Below are positions 17,325-26,546 of a DNA stretch of 64,000 nucleotides, piece by piece (within the stretch, counting starts at the first letter, position 1; every line of letters starts with the position of its first letter). The stretch lies in NCBI RefSeq assembly GCF_014202635.1, contig NZ_JACHHD010000002.1, forward strand, positions 1 to 64,000. The letters run 5' to 3'. A program made the translations under genes and the position numbers. The DNA is from Faecalicoccus acidiformans. GTDB lineage: Bacteria > Bacillota_I > Bacilli_A > Erysipelotrichales > Erysipelotrichaceae. A model generated the notes under the pieces. The model worked only from the letters and a program-made list of their open reading frames with translations. It was not told where the DNA came from and made no database searches.

Positions 17325-18641
17325 TTAAGCCTGTTCAATTTTTTCTTTTGCTTCTGCAGCTTTTAACTCTTCTGCTTCTGCTTCTTTTTCTTTACGTAAT
17401 TCATCTGCTTCCATCGCTTTAAAGAATGGATAGTAGAACAATCCCATTAGACAGACATTGAAGATAGCCAAAACGGCAGCTTTCCAATCCATCGTCAACA
17501 AGAATGCCTGGAATCCCGGAGGCAAGAAACCTGGTGCTTCTCCCAATGGCAAAGATACCAATCCGGTAGCCATAGCTTCATAAGAAATGACAGAAACAAT
17601 CACAGGTCCCAGTACAAATGGAATCAGCATGAATGGGTTCATGATCACTGGCAGACCGAAAATAATCGGTTCGTTGATACCGAAGAAGGAAGGAATGATA
17701 CCCACTTTACCAATCGAACTCAAAGATTTTGCTTTGGAACGACACATCATGATGACCAGCAAAAGAGTCATACCAGAACCGGAAACTTGTAAGAATCCAA
17801 AATAGAAACCATAAGTAAAGATATGTTCCGGAGCAACACCGGCAGCTACTGCAGCCGCATTCTCTGCTGCATAAGTGATCGCAAACGGTGCCCAAACACT
17901 CTGTGTGATGGCGGCTCCATGCAGACCGAATACCCATAACAGCTGCGTCAAGAAAATGATGATCGCAACAGCCCATACAGAATCCATAGAAGAAATAGCA
18001 GGTGCCAATAAGCTAATAATGATCTTCGGGAAAGTGGTTCCGGCATAAGTTGTACAAAGCAAGGCAACAGCACAAGCCAATATCACGTTAAACGCAAAAG
18101 GAATCAAAGAAGAAAAGCTTTCTGAAACCATTGGAGGCACGCTGTCCGGCATACGGATCGTCAAGTTGTATTTTTCGAAGAAACGAGTAATTTCTACAAC
18201 CAGAAGCCCGCCGATGATACTGACAAAGAGACCTTCAGAACCCAATGAAGTAATATCAAAGATCATGCTGTTTTCAGGATCGACATTCACACAAAGCACT
18301 ACCTGAACCAATACAGCCATGATCCCTAACATACTTGGGGATTTCATGTTGTAACGTTTTGCTAAAGACTCGGCAATAAAAAAAGCAGAAAACAATGACA
18401 TAATGTTAGTCGTAAAATAAGTGGGAAAGTTAAAGATGAGGATGTGATCATTGACCCAGGCTCCAAACCCTCCACCAAACAGGTTTCCTAAACCGACAGG
18501 GATCATACAGAAAGATCCGATAATAATGATCGGAATGATCGCAACCACACCATCTTTCACAGATTGCAGATGTCTTTGCTGTTCCAATTTTTGGGCAATC
18601 GGAAACAACCATTTCTGCAATGCATTTTGAATCGCTTGCAT
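17325..18641 (-). CDS. PTS lactose/cellobiose-family IIC permease
   Basis: A 438-residue permease with about ten membrane segments, typical of the EIIC family of cellobiose/chitobiose/lichenan transporters (FGINEPIIFGLPVIMNP motif). Start MQAIQNALQKWL at 18641 follows a good AAAGGAG SD; the longer frame to 18725 contains the promoter. A charged Glu/Lys/Ala-rich tail closes it. First gene of a six-gene operon with no phospho-glycosidase, so substrate is unknown. Confidence 0.95.
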   Translation of the reverse strand: MQAIQNALQKWLFPIAQKLEQQRHLQSVKDGVVAIIPIIIIGSFCMIPVGLGNLFGGGFGAWVNDHILIFNFPTYFTTNIMSLFSAFFIAESLAKRYNMKSPSMLGIMAVLVQVVLCVNVDPENSMIFDITSLGSEGLFVSIIGGLLVVEITRFFEKYNLTIRMPDSVPPMVSESFSSLIPFAFNVILACAVALLCTTYAGTTFPKIIISLLAPAISSMDSVWAVAIIIFLTQLLWVFGLHGAAITQSVWAPFAITYAAENAAAVAAGVAPEHIFTYGFYFGFLQVSGSGMTLLLVIMMCRSKAKSLSSIGKVGIIPSFFGINEPIIFGLPVIMNPFMLIPFVLGPVIVSVISYEAMATGLVSLPLGEAPGFLPPGFQAFLLTMDWKAAVLAIFNVCLMGLFYYPFFKAMEADELRKEKEAEAEELKAAEAKEKIEQA

Positions 18642-18688
18642 TTTCAAATTCTCCTTTCTTACTAAGCTCATAATGTCATGGCACCTTG

Positions 18689-18717
18689 ATTGTAAGCGGT
18701 TTGCGCTCTCTCTACAA
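18689..18717 (-). promoter_or_regulatory. Promoter of the PTS-RarA-C-PNP operon
   Basis: TTGTAG, 17 bp, TACAAT on the minus strand, with a leader of about 40 nt to the IIC start. The -10 box is overlapped by a cre-like site. Confidence 0.7.
18691..18704 (-). promoter_or_regulatory. Candidate catabolite-responsive element (CcpA site)
   Basis: GCAAACCGCTTACA on the minus strand matches 12 of 14 positions of the cre consensus TGWNANCGNTNWCA; the two mismatches are at its 5' edge. It covers the -10 box and spacer, where CcpA would repress. Confidence 0.5.
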
Positions 18718-18811
18718 ATAATCATTTTCCCGTGCCTTAGGAAATCAAAGAAATCGTCAAATTCCTAACTTCCATGATACAATACAGTCGTAAAAGTATG
18801 AGGTGAGATAA

Positions 18812-20191
18812 ATGAATCAATATGATATCCTAATCATCGGAGCCGGCCCTGGCGGTATTTTTTCTGCTTATGAAGCCATCCGTAAAAAACCAAACTTAAA
18901 AATCGGAGTCTTTGAAACTGGGCATCCCCTTGAAAAAAGAAAATGTCCTATCGATGGAAAACGGATTAAATCCTGTATCAACTGTCCAGTCTGCTCAATC
19001 ATGAACGGATTTGGAGGCGCAGGTGCATTCAGCGATGGAAAATATAACATCACCAATGAATTTGGCGGAAACCTATATGAATATATAGGGAAGGAACAGG
19101 CAATCGAACTGATGGAATATGTCGATACGATCAATGTATCCCATGGCGGACAAAATACCCGCTTGTTTAAGAACAACAATTCTATGATCCGTAAGAAATG
19201 TTTAAGAAACGACCTCCATCTCTTAGATGCTTCCGTTCGACACTTAGGAACCGATATCAACTATATCGTTTTGGAAAACTTGTATAACGAATTAAAAGAA
19301 AAAGTAGATTTCTATTTTGATACCCCGATTGACGCGGTTGAAAAAATCGAAGGCGGTTACCAAATCACTTCTGCCTCTCATCAGACATATACCGGTACTT
19401 ACTGTATTATCTCCACAGGACGTTCCGGAAGTCAGTGGATGAAAAACATCTGTGATTCGCTAGGAATTCAAACCGAAAGCAACCGTGTGGATATTGGTGT
19501 TCGTGTAGAGCTGCCATACGATGTATTCAGCGAGCTGACCGATGAACTCTATGAAAGCAAGATCGTTTATCGTACTGAAAAATTCCAGGATCTCGTTCGT
19601 ACTTTCTGTATGAACCCTCGCGGTGTCGTAGTCAATGAAAACACAAATGGTATCGTTACGGTCAATGGTCACAGTTATGAGGATCCAAAGAAGTATACCA
19701 ACAACACCAACTTTGCGTTATTGGTATCCAATCACTTCACAGAACCATTTAAAGATAGTAATGGATATGGCGAAAGCATTGCCCGTTTATCCAACATGCT
19801 GGGTGGCGGCGTAATCGTACAACGCTTCGGAGATTTGATTCGCGGCCAAAGAAGTACCCCAAGCCGTATTCAGGAAAGTTTCATCACACCTACTTTGAAT
19901 GCAACTCCTGGGGATCTGAGCCTGGTGATCCCAAAACGCCAAATGGATGATATCATTGAAATGATCTATGCTCTGGATAAGATTGCTCCAGGTACAGCCA
20001 ACGATGATACGCTTCTCTATGGAGTAGAAGTTAAATTCTACAATATGCAAGTCCAGCTGGATCAAAACCTGGAAACTTGTCATAAGAACCTGTTTGTAAT
20101 CGGCGATTGTTCCGGTGTCACTCACTCCTTGAGCCATGCTAGTGCCAGCGGTATCTATGTAGCTCGCCACATCACCGATCAAATCGATTAA
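18812..20191 (+). CDS. FAD-dependent dehydrogenase of the COG2509 family
   Basis: A 459-residue cytosolic flavoprotein. DILIIGAGPGG (5-15) is the FAD Rossmann motif and FVIGDCSGVTHSLSHASASG near the C-terminus closes the site. C45, C55, C58 and C61 form a CX9CX2CX2C cluster before NGFGGAGAFSDGKYN, possibly binding iron or zinc; the pattern is family-typical. The reaction is not known. SD GAGGTGAG precedes the ATG. A TACAAT -10 box lies at 18778-18783. It is divergent from the PTS operon and followed by its own terminator. Confidence 0.88.
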   Translation: MNQYDILIIGAGPGGIFSAYEAIRKKPNLKIGVFETGHPLEKRKCPIDGKRIKSCINCPVCSIMNGFGGAGAFSDGKYNITNEFGGNLYEYIGKEQAIELMEYVDTINVSHGGQNTRLFKNNNSMIRKKCLRNDLHLLDASVRHLGTDINYIVLENLYNELKEKVDFYFDTPIDAVEKIEGGYQITSASHQTYTGTYCIISTGRSGSQWMKNICDSLGIQTESNRVDIGVRVELPYDVFSELTDELYESKIVYRTEKFQDLVRTFCMNPRGVVVNENTNGIVTVNGHSYEDPKKYTNNTNFALLVSNHFTEPFKDSNGYGESIARLSNMLGGGVIVQRFGDLIRGQRSTPSRIQESFITPTLNATPGDLSLVIPKRQMDDIIEMIYALDKIAPGTANDDTLLYGVEVKFYNMQVQLDQNLETCHKNLFVIGDCSGVTHSLSHASASGIYVARHITDQID

Positions 20192-20193
20192 GC

Positions 20194-20215
20194 ACTGCCT
20201 TCGGGCAGTCTTTTT
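20194..20215 (+). terminator. Intrinsic terminator after the FAD dehydrogenase gene
   Basis: ACTGCC-TTCG-GGCAGT tetraloop hairpin followed by CTTTTT. Confidence 0.92.
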
Positions 20216-20243
20216 CTTTCCTAAGACATGGGAAAAAGTTTAG

Positions 20244-20272
20244 TTGAGACCAGTCGTCATCCTTTCTATAAT
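20244..20272 (+). promoter_or_regulatory. Promoter of RarA-C-like paralogue 2
   Basis: TTGAGA, 17 bp, TATAAT, 39 bases upstream of the ATG at 20312. A strong promoter between two terminators makes the paralogue an independent unit. Confidence 0.85.
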
Positions 20273-20311
20273 AAGACCAGAAATCAGGTCAATAGAAAGA
20301 AGGATAACAGT

Positions 20312-20920
20312 ATGAGTAAAGACTACAGTTTATGGGCCGAAGCCAAAACAAAACACGGTCTTCAAGTGGATGAAGTGGTTTCCGGTCTGCAAAAATCAAT
20401 TCGCCGTTCAATGACAGAACTGGCATGCCGCTATGCGTACGAACTGTATACAACCAGTCCTGTACTGCTTGAAAAATTGTGGAGTCGTTTATTGACGATT
20501 TCCGTAGAAGATGTTGGATTTGGAAATTTAGATGCTGCTCGTCATATGTATGTATTGAACCAGATGCGTAAGGAATATGCATACGATGATCCAGACCAGC
20601 CGATGTATTTCATTCACGCGATCCGCATTTTATGTTCCTGTGAAAAAGATCGTTCCAGTGACTTCTTGAAAAACATCGTGATCAAGACAGCGGCTATGGG
20701 AGAAGTCCCAGAGATCATCGATCTGGCTTTAGACAAACACACAAAACGCGGTAAAGAAATGGGAAGAGATTCAAAACACTTCTTCAACGAAGCATGTAAA
20801 GTGATTCCGCAGGCAAAAGTTGATAATGATTACCGCGAACGTTATGGAAAGATCTTGGAAACTTACGATCCAGAAAAAGTAGAAGAAGATGCTTTCCAAT
20901 ATGCGATTGGACGCGTATAA
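20312..20920 (+). CDS. Stand-alone RarA/MgsA C-terminal-domain-like protein, paralogue 2
   Basis: A 202-residue protein clearly homologous along its whole length to the product of 14033-14644 (shared SIRR, TISVEDVG, FIHAIR, EKDRSSD, ALDKHTKRGKEMGRD, VIPQAKVDNDYRERYGKILE). Like it, it lacks the Walker motifs of full RarA. Start MSKDYSLW has AAGGAT as SD; the frame extending to 20228 includes the promoter. It is transcribed alone from a near-consensus promoter, unlike its PTS-embedded paralogue, so the two copies are probably expressed under different conditions. Function unknown. Confidence 0.78.
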   Translation: MSKDYSLWAEAKTKHGLQVDEVVSGLQKSIRRSMTELACRYAYELYTTSPVLLEKLWSRLLTISVEDVGFGNLDAARHMYVLNQMRKEYAYDDPDQPMYFIHAIRILCSCEKDRSSDFLKNIVIKTAAMGEVPEIIDLALDKHTKRGKEMGRDSKHFFNEACKVIPQAKVDNDYRERYGKILETYDPEKVEEDAFQYAIGRV

Positions 20921-20925
20921 TGCAC

Positions 20926-20950
20926 AAGGCTGCTTCGGCAGCCTTTTTTT
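20926..20950 (+). terminator. Intrinsic terminator after RarA-C-like paralogue 2
   Basis: AAGGCTGC-TTCG-GCAGCCTT stem and tetraloop with a T7 tail. Confidence 0.95.
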
Positions 20951-21056
20951 GTGGAAAAACAGACGGTAACCATATCAAAAAGATCAAACTCTTCATCTCA
21001 CTCCATGTATTCTGGCGATACAATCTAATCCTTTCTTCCGTTTGGCGTGCAACATT

Positions 21057-21084
21057 AAAAAAAGCCGAGTTTATTTACCCGGCT
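21057..21084 (-). terminator. Intrinsic terminator overlapping the polC stop
   Basis: AGCCG/CGGCT stem followed by T7 on the minus strand. It ends the chain that begins near RNase J or FtsW. Confidence 0.8.
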
Positions 21085-24000
21085 AAAATAAAGTCATCTG
21101 ATTTTCTTCATCCAAGCCTTCCAAAGCTTGCATGCGATCCAACTGATCCAATAAGGATTTTGAGATCTGTGTCCGTTTTAGAACATCCTCTTTTGATAAG
21201 AAATCTCTTGTCTCTCTTGCCTTGACAATCGATTTAGCAACGTTGGCTCCCAAACCATCCAAGCTCGTGAATGGAGGAATGATGGCTTTAGGATCCTTGG
21301 GATCATAGATAAACTCCGTTGCGGCGGATTGCTTGATTGAAATATTTGAAAAATGATATCCGCGGCAAGCCATCTCTAAGGCCAGTTCCAAAGTATCATA
21401 GATTGCGTTTTCTTTATCACTGACCGTCTGAGTTTTGTCTTCCTTTGCTCGACGGATCTCGGTCATGCGCTGACGGATAGCTTCTTCCCCGGCAATCATC
21501 GTATGAATATCATAAGCATCACAGCGTATACTGAAGAACATACAATAATATGCCAAAGGACGGTGAACCTTAAACCAGGCAATACGGACCGCCATCATTA
21601 CATAGGCAACCGCATGAGCCTTAGGGAACATGTATTTGATTTTTTGGCACGATTGGATATACCAGTCCGGGACATTGTTTGCTTTCATTGATTGGATCCA
21701 TTCGTCTTTAAGGCCTTTTCCTTTACGTACGCTCTCCATGATCGTAAACGCCTGTTTAGGCTGCAGCCCCATCTGAATCAAATCGACCATGATATCATCA
21801 CGACATCCGATCACTTCGCTCAAGACACAAGTTCCATTATTGATCAATTCTTCTGCATTTCCCAGCCAAACATCCGTTCCATGACTCAAGCCAGAAATAC
21901 TGACCAGTTCCGCAAACGTTGTCGGCTTTGTCTTTTCCAATATTCCCCTGACGAAGCGGGTCCCAAACTCAGGAATCCCTGCTGCCCCAGTGACTTCATT
22001 ATATCGAGTCGTGTCGATCTTTAAAGAATCCAACCCGGAAAAAATAGCCATCGTTTCAGGATCGTTCATCGGTAATTGCCGTACATCCAGGCCCGTAATT
22101 CGCTCCAACATTTTCATGGCCGTCGGATCCACATGCCCTAAGATATCAAATTTCAAAATATTATCATGGATCTGATGAAAGTCGAAATGCGTTGTCTTCC
22201 ACTCCGCATTCGGGTTATTGGCAGGATATTGGACCGGTGTAAAATCATGAACATCCATATCCAAAGGTACAACGACGATTCCTCCCGGATGCTGGCCGGT
22301 TGTTCGCTTGACTCCTTCACATTCTTTCGCCAAGTCTACGCGTTTAGCTTCACAAAATGGTTCAATTCCCATTTCTTCTTCGTAACCCTTGATATAACCA
22401 TATGCCGTTTTTTCTTGTACCGTTCCTACGGTACCGGCGCGGAATACATGGTCTTCTCCAAAGATTTCCTTGGTAAAGGCATGTGCATTGGCTTGATAGT
22501 CTCCTGAGAAGTTCAAATCAATATCGGGAACTTTATCTCCTTCAAAGCCTAAAAAAGTCTCAAACGGGATATCTTGTCCATCCCCTCGCATGATCGTACC
22601 ACATTTTGGACAAGGTTTGTCTGGCAAATCAAAACCAGATTTGACCTCCTCATCCTCGATAAATTCATAATGATGACAATGAGGACACACATAATGAGGA
22701 GCCAGCGGATTGACTTCCGTAATATTGGACATCGTAGCCACAAAACTGGATCCTACCGATCCTCGACTTCCTACAAGATAGCCATCTTCATTGCTCTTTT
22801 TAACCAAAAGATGAGAAATATAGTAAACTACGTAGTATCCATGACCAATGATGCTGTCGAGCTCACGATTCAATCTTTTTTCAACAATTTCCGGAAGCTT
22901 TTCTCCATACATCTTGTGCGCAGTTTCAAAACAAATATCTCTTAGCTTTTGATCAGACCCCTCAATATCCGGCGGATACAGTTTATCCTTGATCGGATAG
23001 ACTGGCTCCATTTTTTCTTTTAGCTTATTCGGATTTGTCACCACGATCTGATAAGCTTGCTCCGGCTCCAGCCAATCAAAAGCTTCCAACATCTCTTCTG
23101 TTGTCAAGAAATGCTGATCCGGCGCTTTACAGACTCTGCGCATACTTTCATCATAGATATACAGCGGATGTCTAGCATTGCCGATTGCTTTCGCATTAAT
23201 GTAGATATCGCGCACTCTTTTTTGATGAGAATGTACATAATGGGCATCGCTTGTGGCAATCACCGGTTTATCTTTTTTCTTAGCGGCATCAAGAATGTAT
23301 CCTAAGATCTTCTTAAGATCCTCTACATTTTGAATCGCTTTTCCTCTTCCTCGCATCTGCAACAGATTGGCATAACATGCCAAAGGCTGGATCTCGATAT
23401 AATCATAAAATTCCATCGCTTCTTCCAATCTTTGGGCATCACGAGTATGCGCTAAATCAAAAATCTCTCCGTTTTGGCAACTCGATCCGATTAGAAGATT
23501 GCCGTTTTTTCGCTTTGTTTCCAATTCAAAACGAGGGATCCTAGGCTCTCCGGCCGCCGTTTCCGTCGATAAATATTGAGTATGACTTAAAGTGATCAGC
23601 TCAAATAATTCTTTTAGACCCTCTTTATTTTTTGCGAATACAGTCGTATGCATCGGACGTACTTTCTTGAAACTTTGTGGATCGCTTAACATCAAGTCAT
23701 CCAATGTTGCTTCCGAATCAAAGCGATTGAGCATATGGCATAAGACTTGTGACAGAACTTCGGCATCATAATCCGCACGGTGAGCCCCTTCTCCATCATA
23801 GCTGACCCCATATTGTCGACACACACTTCCTAGATTATATCGTTTCGCATCCGGCAACATTGCCTGCGCCAAAGGCCATGTATCAATCACCGGATTACTG
23901 ATTCGCGGCCGATGACACTTTTCACAAGCCGCGTTCATAAAGCCGATATCAAAGCTAGCATTATGAGCTACTAAAACGGAATCCCCGATAAAATCCAATA

Positions 24001-25372
24001 GATCCTGCAGCGCTTCTTCAATCGTTTTTTGTCCATCCACATCTCTTTGAGAAATATTAGTCAACGTCGTAATGCTGGCAGGAATAGGCCGTTTAGGATC
24101 AATAAACATCTGCAAGCGATCGATCACTTCCCGATGTTTCATCTTAACTGCCCCAAATTCAATGATATCATCCAGTCGATTTGATAAACCGGTTGTTTCC
24201 AAGTCAAAAATCACATAGGTCGTATCTTCTAGACGGCGATGATCATTGTTCATGACGATTTTATAATCGGGATCCACCATCAACATTTCACAGCCGTAAA
24301 GCATTTTGAAATTGCGTTCGGGATCTTGTTTGTTTAAAGCGCTGACTTTATGCTGAGCCATGGGAAATGCCTGCACGACTTGGTGATCACAGATCCCGAT
24401 CGCATCCATTCCCCAATCATAAGCACACTGAATGTATTCTTCGATTGAACAAACGCCATCCATTTCCGAAAAATTCGAATGTACATGCCACTCTGTTCGT
24501 TTTTCCTTCGCCCCGTCTTTTCGTTTTGGAGGCTGGATTTCCTCGAACTGATGGATCATAAAAGAATCACATTTGGCATAACTATCGTAGACTACTTCTC
24601 CTTTTAGACGCACAAACATGCCTTTTTTGACCTTTTGAATTTCTTCTAAAGGACATCGAGCCCCTTCAAAGCGCTTTGCCACGATCGCATCTTCATAATC
24701 GGATATATAGATCATCTGCAAGGTTTTTCCCGATTTCATGACCCGATTATCCACCGAAAAAATATGCCCTTCGATCATCACATCACGCATGCCCACTTGT
24801 AAATCGGCAATTGAAGATTGTATGGCTTGCTGACGACGATATGTCTTTTTTAAAGGCTCTTCTTTTTTTGGCAACAAAACGGAAGGCATCTCGATTCGCT
24901 GAGTCTCGATCGCTTTGTCATCTTCAATTTGTTTGCAGATCATATCCATTTCGATGCCGACCTCTTTTAATAAAGACTCCAAAATCGGTAAAGATAGGTT
25001 AAGCTTCGCCAGTCGGCTCTCATCTTTTGTCGAAAAAGCCACGGACTCGTTTTCCATAAAAGGATGAAGAAAGCGGAAATCTTTTAGTCTCGGCTCTTTT
25101 TCCACAAAATAAGCTACATAACGATCCAGATTGACCATGTCTGTTTTAGCATGACGAGCCTCGATTCCCAGATTTACATGAACATGAGTCTGAAGCTTCA
25201 GATTATGAAGCAATGTTTCATAAAGTTCAAAAGGAAAAACCTCATCCACCATCAAAACTATTTCCAGATGTTCGCTTTTCACATGGTATAACGGGCCCTT
25301 TTTAAACTGAGCATGATCAAAATAAGGTTTCCATTCCTCTGGCAAGAAATGGGCAACTGTTTCCCAAACCAT
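21083..25372 (-). CDS. polC: DNA polymerase III alpha subunit, Gram-positive type PolC
   Basis: A 1429-residue replicative polymerase, close to the Bacillus PolC length. After the N-terminal and OB-fold parts come a PHP domain (HVHSNFSEMDG), an inserted DnaQ-like 3'-5' exonuclease (VIFDLETTGL ... HNASFDIGF ... HRADYDAE), a zinc-binding motif (CPHCHHYEF ... CPKCG) and the catalytic PDIDLNFSGD. Start MVWETV at 25372 is preferred over 25390, since an AAAGGAG SD lies eight bases ahead, spanning the rnc stop. Last gene of the rnc-polC chain. Confidence 0.97.
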   Translation of the reverse strand: MVWETVAHFLPEEWKPYFDHAQFKKGPLYHVKSEHLEIVLMVDEVFPFELYETLLHNLKLQTHVHVNLGIEARHAKTDMVNLDRYVAYFVEKEPRLKDFRFLHPFMENESVAFSTKDESRLAKLNLSLPILESLLKEVGIEMDMICKQIEDDKAIETQRIEMPSVLLPKKEEPLKKTYRRQQAIQSSIADLQVGMRDVMIEGHIFSVDNRVMKSGKTLQMIYISDYEDAIVAKRFEGARCPLEEIQKVKKGMFVRLKGEVVYDSYAKCDSFMIHQFEEIQPPKRKDGAKEKRTEWHVHSNFSEMDGVCSIEEYIQCAYDWGMDAIGICDHQVVQAFPMAQHKVSALNKQDPERNFKMLYGCEMLMVDPDYKIVMNNDHRRLEDTTYVIFDLETTGLSNRLDDIIEFGAVKMKHREVIDRLQMFIDPKRPIPASITTLTNISQRDVDGQKTIEEALQDLLDFIGDSVLVAHNASFDIGFMNAACEKCHRPRISNPVIDTWPLAQAMLPDAKRYNLGSVCRQYGVSYDGEGAHRADYDAEVLSQVLCHMLNRFDSEATLDDLMLSDPQSFKKVRPMHTTVFAKNKEGLKELFELITLSHTQYLSTETAAGEPRIPRFELETKRKNGNLLIGSSCQNGEIFDLAHTRDAQRLEEAMEFYDYIEIQPLACYANLLQMRGRGKAIQNVEDLKKILGYILDAAKKKDKPVIATSDAHYVHSHQKRVRDIYINAKAIGNARHPLYIYDESMRRVCKAPDQHFLTTEEMLEAFDWLEPEQAYQIVVTNPNKLKEKMEPVYPIKDKLYPPDIEGSDQKLRDICFETAHKMYGEKLPEIVEKRLNRELDSIIGHGYYVVYYISHLLVKKSNEDGYLVGSRGSVGSSFVATMSNITEVNPLAPHYVCPHCHHYEFIEDEEVKSGFDLPDKPCPKCGTIMRGDGQDIPFETFLGFEGDKVPDIDLNFSGDYQANAHAFTKEIFGEDHVFRAGTVGTVQEKTAYGYIKGYEEEMGIEPFCEAKRVDLAKECEGVKRTTGQHPGGIVVVPLDMDVHDFTPVQYPANNPNAEWKTTHFDFHQIHDNILKFDILGHVDPTAMKMLERITGLDVRQLPMNDPETMAIFSGLDSLKIDTTRYNEVTGAAGIPEFGTRFVRGILEKTKPTTFAELVSISGLSHGTDVWLGNAEELINNGTCVLSEVIGCRDDIMVDLIQMGLQPKQAFTIMESVRKGKGLKDEWIQSMKANNVPDWYIQSCQKIKYMFPKAHAVAYVMMAVRIAWFKVHRPLAYYCMFFSIRCDAYDIHTMIAGEEAIRQRMTEIRRAKEDKTQTVSDKENAIYDTLELALEMACRGYHFSNISIKQSAATEFIYDPKDPKAIIPPFTSLDGLGANVAKSIVKARETRDFLSKEDVLKRTQISKSLLDQLDRMQALEGLDEENQMTLF

Positions 25373-25386
25373 CGATCCTACTCCTT

Positions 25387-26070
25387 TCATCGAACCATTT
25401 TCTTAAAAGCATCTTTAGCAGCCAATTGTTCAGCCTTTTTCTTAGTTGAACTGGTGCCGGTTCCTAATAAAATATCATCCAGATAAACACCCATTGTGAA
25501 AGTAGGCGCATTGCTGGGCCCCACTTCTTGTAAGCATTTATACTGTATTGTCTTTCGGCTGTCGGCTTGGATCACTTCCTGCAGATGCGTTTTATAATCT
25601 TTTACATCTTCGCTTTTCTCTGCTCTAAACAGAGGAAGCATGACCTCTTTTAACAAACTGTCACAAGCTTCATATCCCTGATCAATATAAATGGCTCCTA
25701 AACAAGCTTCGAATTGATCAGCCAAGATACTGGCACGCTGCCGTCCGCCATTTTTTTCTTCCCCGACTCCCAGCTTCAAATAGTTATACCATCCCAGACT
25801 TTTATTCAGCTTGGCTAAAGTAGCTTCACAGACTGTCTGAGCCCGTAATGTCGTCATCTGCCCTTCATGCATTTTAGGCTCCATATGAAACAGCTGATCG
25901 GCACTCCAAACTTGTAAAACCGCATCGCCCATAAATTCTAATCGTTCATTATCCGTCCCTTTTTGATTATGTTCATTCGCATAGCTGGAATGCGTACAAG
26001 CTTCCTCATAGATTTTTTCATCATGAACGAAATAACCTTGATCGGTCAACCATTGTGAAAAACGTTTCAT
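25387..26070 (-). CDS. rnc: Ribonuclease III
   Basis: A 227-residue dsRNA endonuclease for rRNA and mRNA processing. The signature ERLEFMGDAVL is at 42-52 (E45, D49), with D118 and E121 in ADQFEACLGA completing the metal site. A dsRNA-binding domain fills about 157-227. The start overlaps the coaD stop by four bases. Confidence 0.97.
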   Translation of the reverse strand: MKRFSQWLTDQGYFVHDEKIYEEACTHSSYANEHNQKGTDNERLEFMGDAVLQVWSADQLFHMEPKMHEGQMTTLRAQTVCEATLAKLNKSLGWYNYLKLGVGEEKNGGRQRASILADQFEACLGAIYIDQGYEACDSLLKEVMLPLFRAEKSEDVKDYKTHLQEVIQADSRKTIQYKCLQEVGPSNAPTFTMGVYLDDILLGTGTSSTKKKAEQLAAKDAFKKMVR

Positions 26071-26546
26071 GCCTTGCCACCTTCTTTCAGATCTTTAGCC
26101 ACACAAGCCGGGACCATCTGAGAAACATCTCTGTTATAGCGAAGGAATTCACGCACATTCGAGCTGGAACAATGCATTTTATCTTCACTGGCCAACAAGA
26201 TAACAGTTTCGATCGAAGGGTCCAACAGATGATTCATAGCTGCCATATTTTTTTCATATTCCAGATCAACGCCGTTTCGAACGCCGCGAATCAAGACATT
26301 CGCTTTGATTTCTTTACAGATTTCTGTCGCCAATCCCGCATGCGCCTGTACAGTGACATGACAAAGGTCTTTCAAAGATTCTTCTAACCATTTTTTTCTT
26401 TGATCTAAAGGAAACATTGTATGTTTATCCGAATTCACTCCAATCACCACAACAACTTCATCAAAAAGACGAGTTGCTCTTTGAATGAGATCCAAATGCC
26501 CTTGGGTCACCGGATCAAAGGTCCCACAAAAACAGGCTTTTTTCAT
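26067..26546 (-). CDS. coaD: Phosphopantetheine adenylyltransferase
   Basis: A 159-residue nucleotidyltransferase making dephospho-CoA. GTFDPVTQGHLDLI contains the T/HxGH motif (H17 region) and IRGVRNGVDLEYE and SSSNVREFLR are typical. ATGA overlaps on both sides (rsmD and rnc), a common rsmD-coaD arrangement. Confidence 0.97.
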   Translation of the reverse strand: MKKACFCGTFDPVTQGHLDLIQRATRLFDEVVVVIGVNSDKHTMFPLDQRKKWLEESLKDLCHVTVQAHAGLATEICKEIKANVLIRGVRNGVDLEYEKNMAAMNHLLDPSIETVILLASEDKMHCSSSNVREFLRYNRDVSQMVPACVAKDLKEGGKA

